Assembly (NCBI RefSeq): GCF_002024805.1
Contig: NZ_CP014337.1
Coordinates: 3,038,001-3,102,000, forward strand
Source: Elizabethkingia bruuniana
Lineage (GTDB): Bacteria; Bacteroidota; Bacteroidia; Flavobacteriales; Weeksellaceae
DNA: 64,000 nucleotides
Direction: 5' to 3'
Both the position numbers and the translations under genes were made by a program. Below the pieces are notes generated by a model. That model searched no databases. It saw only the letters and a list, made by a program, of their open reading frames with translations, and had not been told where the DNA came from. Positions 61,545 through 64,000 of this stretch are shown here, piece after piece. The first letter of the stretch is position 1; every line of letters begins with the position of its first letter.

Positions 61545-62720
61545 TTGGCGTATGAATGGATTAATGCTTTAGAGGACATCTACCGCAATAAAGGCAATGA
61601 CGGAAGTATTAACAAGCCTATTGTTACTAAAACCACTCGAGAACTGGTAAAACCAATAGATAACGTATTCGGACAAAAGATTGATTATGATTCTCCGGAT
61701 TATGTTATGCGGGAAATGCTGAAAAAAAACGTCTGGAAGTTTGCTGTAGCTAAAAACTATAATGACTGTGTAAAGCTTTCAAATCTTCTTTTGCGTCCTG
61801 ATGGAAGTGTTCGCCCATGGAATGAGTTTAAAAGAGAAGCGCAGCTCGTTGTTGGAACCTCAAACCGATATCTGAGAACAGAATACGATACAATTGTAGC
61901 ATCGGCACAAATGAGCCGTTTATGGCAGGAAATACAACAGGATAAACATATTTTTCCTTATGTACAGTTTGATGTCGTAATGGACGACCACACAAGCGAA
62001 ATATGCAGTCCGTTGCACAATGTTATTATGTCGGTTGATGATAAAAGATTAATATACTTTTTCCCACCGAATCACTTTAATTGTAGAACAACACTCCGGA
62101 AGCTAAGAAACGGTACGCCTACACCTGATGTTGAGTTGCCGGAAATACCGGAAGCTTTTAAAAATAATGTTGCCCTGAGTGGTGAAATTTTCACAGATAA
62201 GAATGCTTATATCGAAAATACCCCTAAAAAGGTTCTGGCTATGTCAGACGAGTTCGCAAACCGCTGGCAGAAATATGAGCAGTTTTTAAATGATAAAAAC
62301 TATCAGGAAGTACAATTTGGAAAGGATGGAGGATTAAAAGCAATTCACATCGGTCATAACTTCAATAAAATAACCGGAAAATATGAGAAACTAGTTCAGG
62401 ATCTTTTTTTTCAAAAGGGTGACGAAATTATTCTGACAAATGAAAGTTCTAATATCCCCGGAAAGAAAGTAGATGGATTATTGAATGGAGAATCATTTGA
62501 TATTAGCTCTATAATGGGTACAGGTAAGAATACAATAAAAAGAGCTTTAAATCATAGTAAGGATAAAGAAGCGAAAATTGCAATTCTGTACTTCCCAAAC
62601 AGTGACGCTTTTAATATAGAATGGCTTGGTAATTCTATTAGAATGTATAACGGTCAAACTAGCTACCGCTTTGATAAAATCATTTATATCGTAGAAGATA
62701 AAGTTTACTATTATCCATAA
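61545..62720 (+). CDS. MuF-type minor head protein with C-terminal toxin-like domain
   Basis: 391 residues from a TTG; the frame is open up to 61398 (EYFLYEELDWQRLENEYRHI), so the true N-terminus is probably longer or made by frameshift. The MuF domain is seen in SNRYLRTEYDTIVASAQMSR, FDVVMDDHTSEICSPLHNVI and FPPNHFNCRTTLRKL. After about residue 230 comes an unrelated 160-residue part (FFQKGDEIILTNESSNIPGK, VDGLLNGESFDISSIMG, AKIAILYFPNSDAFNIEW) that resembles CdiA_C/BECR-type RNase toxin tips. MuF proteins carrying such tips are known as phage polymorphic toxins; activity here is inferred. Confidence 0.8.
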   Translation: MAYEWINALEDIYRNKGNDGSINKPIVTKTTRELVKPIDNVFGQKIDYDSPDYVMREMLKKNVWKFAVAKNYNDCVKLSNLLLRPDGSVRPWNEFKREAQLVVGTSNRYLRTEYDTIVASAQMSRLWQEIQQDKHIFPYVQFDVVMDDHTSEICSPLHNVIMSVDDKRLIYFFPPNHFNCRTTLRKLRNGTPTPDVELPEIPEAFKNNVALSGEIFTDKNAYIENTPKKVLAMSDEFANRWQKYEQFLNDKNYQEVQFGKDGGLKAIHIGHNFNKITGKYEKLVQDLFFQKGDEIILTNESSNIPGKKVDGLLNGESFDISSIMGTGKNTIKRALNHSKDKEAKIAILYFPNSDAFNIEWLGNSIRMYNGQTSYRFDKIIYIVEDKVYYYP

Positions 62721-62748
62721 AAAAACCACTTCCGTGGAAGTGGTTTTA
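62721..62748 (+). terminator. Intrinsic terminator after the MuF gene
   Basis: AAAACCACTTCC pairs with GGAAGTGGTTTT, with only a 2-nt loop as written, then TAAG. It separates the MuF gene from the following head gene, which is unusual inside a structural operon. Confidence 0.75.
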
Positions 62749-62827
62749 AGCACAATGAGCAGCCGAACTGGTCTCTTTGTTACACAAATATACAAAATAT
62801 TCTGAATATCAATTAAAAACTATAATA

Positions 62828-63223
62828 ATGTACAAACTAATATTGTCATACGACATCCAAAACGAAAAAGGAGAAAGTGTTTTAAAAGACTATATCCCAA
62901 ATACAGCCAGTTATCCACTGAGTGAAAATGATGCGGAAGAATTCAGCTGTTCTATTGCTAAAGATAGGCTTTCAATATTTTTAACGCACTTTCTGGCAAC
63001 GGGCTTTCTTGTGAAAAATCCAAAGCCTCAAATTCGAGGTATAATTCCAGAGGTGAAAGATTGTAATTACAAGATAAGTTTGCCTTTAGAGCCGCTTGCA
63101 ATTCAGTTTTATCACTCCAATACAAAGGTACATGAAAGAATTTCCCACGATTCACAGCAAGTATATCCGTACGAATCAGTGGTGAAATCTTCTCTATGCG
63201 ATCAATCTCAAGATAAAAATTAA
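62828..63223 (+). CDS. Possible immunity protein next to the MuF toxin (uncertain)
   Basis: 131 residues from MYKLILSYDIQNEKG after an A-rich ribosome-binding region. The first 43 residues look like genuine protein; the rest overlaps a minus-strand gene candidate (62958-63308) and may be its shadow. A small gene immediately after a toxin-tipped MuF would be the expected immunity gene. No family recognised. At most one of the two overlapping candidates is likely to be fully real. Confidence 0.4.
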   Translation: MYKLILSYDIQNEKGESVLKDYIPNTASYPLSENDAEEFSCSIAKDRLSIFLTHFLATGFLVKNPKPQIRGIIPEVKDCNYKISLPLEPLAIQFYHSNTKVHERISHDSQQVYPYESVVKSSLCDQSQDKN

Positions 63224-63308
63224 AATTTTTAGTATCTGCAATTAATCTTGAGTTTTCAGTAAAGTACATTTCATTGTACTGATACAATTTTGAAGCTTGT
63301 AAAAACAT
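62958..63308 (-). CDS. Possible moron or immunity gene on the opposite strand
   Basis: 116 residues from MFLQASKLYQYNEMYFTENS; the frame is open further upstream but into the next gene. It is protein-like throughout (FYLEIDRIEKISPLIRTDIL, SPLELYLEFEALDFSQESPL). A TAnnTTTG box lies 15 nt before the ATG (complement of 63324-63331), so it has a promoter in the style of independent genes here, as morons do. It is the only minus-strand gene in the rightward phage block. Confidence 0.45.
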   Translation of the reverse strand: MFLQASKLYQYNEMYFTENSRLIADTKNFNFYLEIDRIEKISPLIRTDILAVNRGKFFHVPLYWSDKTELQAALKANLSCNYNLSPLELYLEFEALDFSQESPLPESALKILKAYL

Positions 63309-63323
63309 AAAATAAAATTTCAC

Positions 63324-63331
63324 CAAAAGTA
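63324..63331 (-). promoter_or_regulatory. Promoter -7 element for the minus-strand small gene
   Basis: The complement of CAAAAGTA reads TACTTTTG. The -33 TTG is not evident. Confidence 0.4.
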
Positions 63332-63336
63332 AACAA

Positions 63337-63870
63337 ATGGCAAAATCATTAGAAGAAATTTTAGCAAAAAAGAAAGAAAGGCTAGCCCAGACCTTTAGAG
63401 ACCTTCCGGCTATTATCGGAAATGAAGTGGTCAATTTCACCTTAGAAAATTTTGAAAAACAAAGCTGGCAGGGTGATTCTTTTGAACCATGGGAAAAACG
63501 GAAAAATCCTACAGCATGGGGAAAGAAAGACGATACAGGGCGAGCATTACTCGTTAAATCTGGAAAATTAAAGAGAAGTATCAGGATTGCGTCCATTCAA
63601 GCTGATAAAGTAACCATTGCAGTAGGTGGTGCAGATGTTCCGTATGCACGTGTACACAATGAGGGCTTTAAAGGCACAATAAATCAGCAGGTGAAGGAAC
63701 ATATCCGAAGAGGTAAGAACTTTAAAAATATAAAGGTTTCTGCTTTTAACAGGACTATTCAGCAAAATATACCAAAGCGTCAATTTATCGGATCAGAAGA
63801 ACAATCCCCGGTACTTAAAGAACGTATTAAAAAAGTATGCCTTGATGAAATAAAAAAAGCAATGGAATAA
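63337..63870 (+). CDS. Phage virion morphogenesis protein (Mu gpG-like)
   Basis: 177 residues: AKSLEEILAKKKERLAQTFR, FEPWEKRKNPTAWGKKDDTG, RALLVKSGKLKRSIRIASIQ, VGGADVPYARVHNEGFKGTI and IPKRQFIGSEEQ follow the pattern of the tail-completion/virion-morphogenesis family (PF05069). In Mu gpG joins head and tail assembly and follows gpF, as here. The basic, partly helical protein has no signal peptide. Confidence 0.85.
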   Translation: MAKSLEEILAKKKERLAQTFRDLPAIIGNEVVNFTLENFEKQSWQGDSFEPWEKRKNPTAWGKKDDTGRALLVKSGKLKRSIRIASIQADKVTIAVGGADVPYARVHNEGFKGTINQQVKEHIRRGKNFKNIKVSAFNRTIQQNIPKRQFIGSEEQSPVLKERIKKVCLDEIKKAME

Positions 63871-63889
63871 TTTAAAAACTATTTAAACA

Positions 63890-64000
63890 ATGGAAAAACT
63901 GTATTTAAAAATCGTAGAATTATTAGGAACCATTCCGGAGATAAAATATATTGATCTGGATTCCGGACAACTTCAGGAAGAAAAACCCCCTTTGGCTTAC
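63890..64000 (+). CDS. Phage protein, N-terminal part only
   Basis: 37 codons (MEKLYLKIVELLGTIPEIKY, then IDLDSGQLQEEKPPLAY) reach the right edge. The position after the gpG-like gene and the start pattern fit a small head-tail connector family; too short to name. Confidence 0.6.
   Translation, partial: MEKLYLKIVELLGTIPEIKYIDLDSGQLQEEKPPLAY

Noticed and set aside
62958-63596. Longer 212-residue minus-strand frame upstream of the small gene
   Set aside because: Its first 96 codons are the complement of the gpG-like gene and lack protein character; only the part from 63308 is kept.

Overview
The window looks like chromosome from a low-GC member of the Bacteroidota, most likely a Weeksellaceae/Flavobacteriia organism such as Elizabethkingia or Chryseobacterium. 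This is inferred from gene content and from many promoters of the Bacteroidota type (TTG, about 19 nt, then TAnnTTTG, often only 10-20 nt before the ATG). No tRNA, rRNA or CRISPR array was seen.

Positions 1-25300 are ordinary core chromosome: the start of trmD, a type-2 NADH dehydrogenase, a GH25 lysozyme, a TlpA-like thioredoxin and a nucleotidase, two ABC-F ATPases, DeoD, a Gfo/Idh oxidoreductase, a TonB siderophore receptor with a putative iron box, an MscS channel, SucC, HMG-CoA reductase, a phytase-like esterase, two retropepsin-like proteins, an XRE regulator and an LLM oxidoreductase. Most units end in clear intrinsic terminators.

Positions 25480-40430 are a surface-lipoprotein region and hold the most interesting system. 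Three cassettes on the minus strand each consist of a conserved structured leader with an internal terminator, a 60-70 residue peptide with a VEMECGIA-like motif, and a large lipoprotein (two carry a C-terminal FISUMP domain). Two cassettes face a divergent tyrosine recombinase. Between recombinase and cassette lies a 193-194 bp segment bounded by inverted repeats with arms TAGTC/GACTA, and this segment contains one canonical promoter. As sequenced, both promoters point at the recombinases, so both lipoprotein cassettes should be OFF; inversion would turn them ON. The repeat arms are shared, but the 7-nt centres differ between the two switches. The recombinase C-terminal halves and their downstream DNA form a 1.4 kb direct repeat flanking 8 kb.

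Positions 40290-43760 look like the edge of an integrated element: a tyrosine integrase, small secreted proteins, a double-glycine-leader peptide and a broken Tn3-type transposase.

Positions 43780-64000 are a Mu-like prophage with structural genes in two divergent blocks. The leftward block has prohead protease, capsid, amidase and other probable lysis proteins, tail tube, a tail chaperone with a -1 frameshift extension, tape measure, and tail proteins. The rightward block has small and large terminase, gp36-like protein, DUF935 portal, MuF head protein and gpG-like morphogenesis protein. The MuF protein carries a C-terminal extension resembling a CdiA-type nuclease toxin and has no ATG; its frame is reached from the portal gene by a -1 shift at a canonical slippery site. 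The phage continues beyond the right edge.
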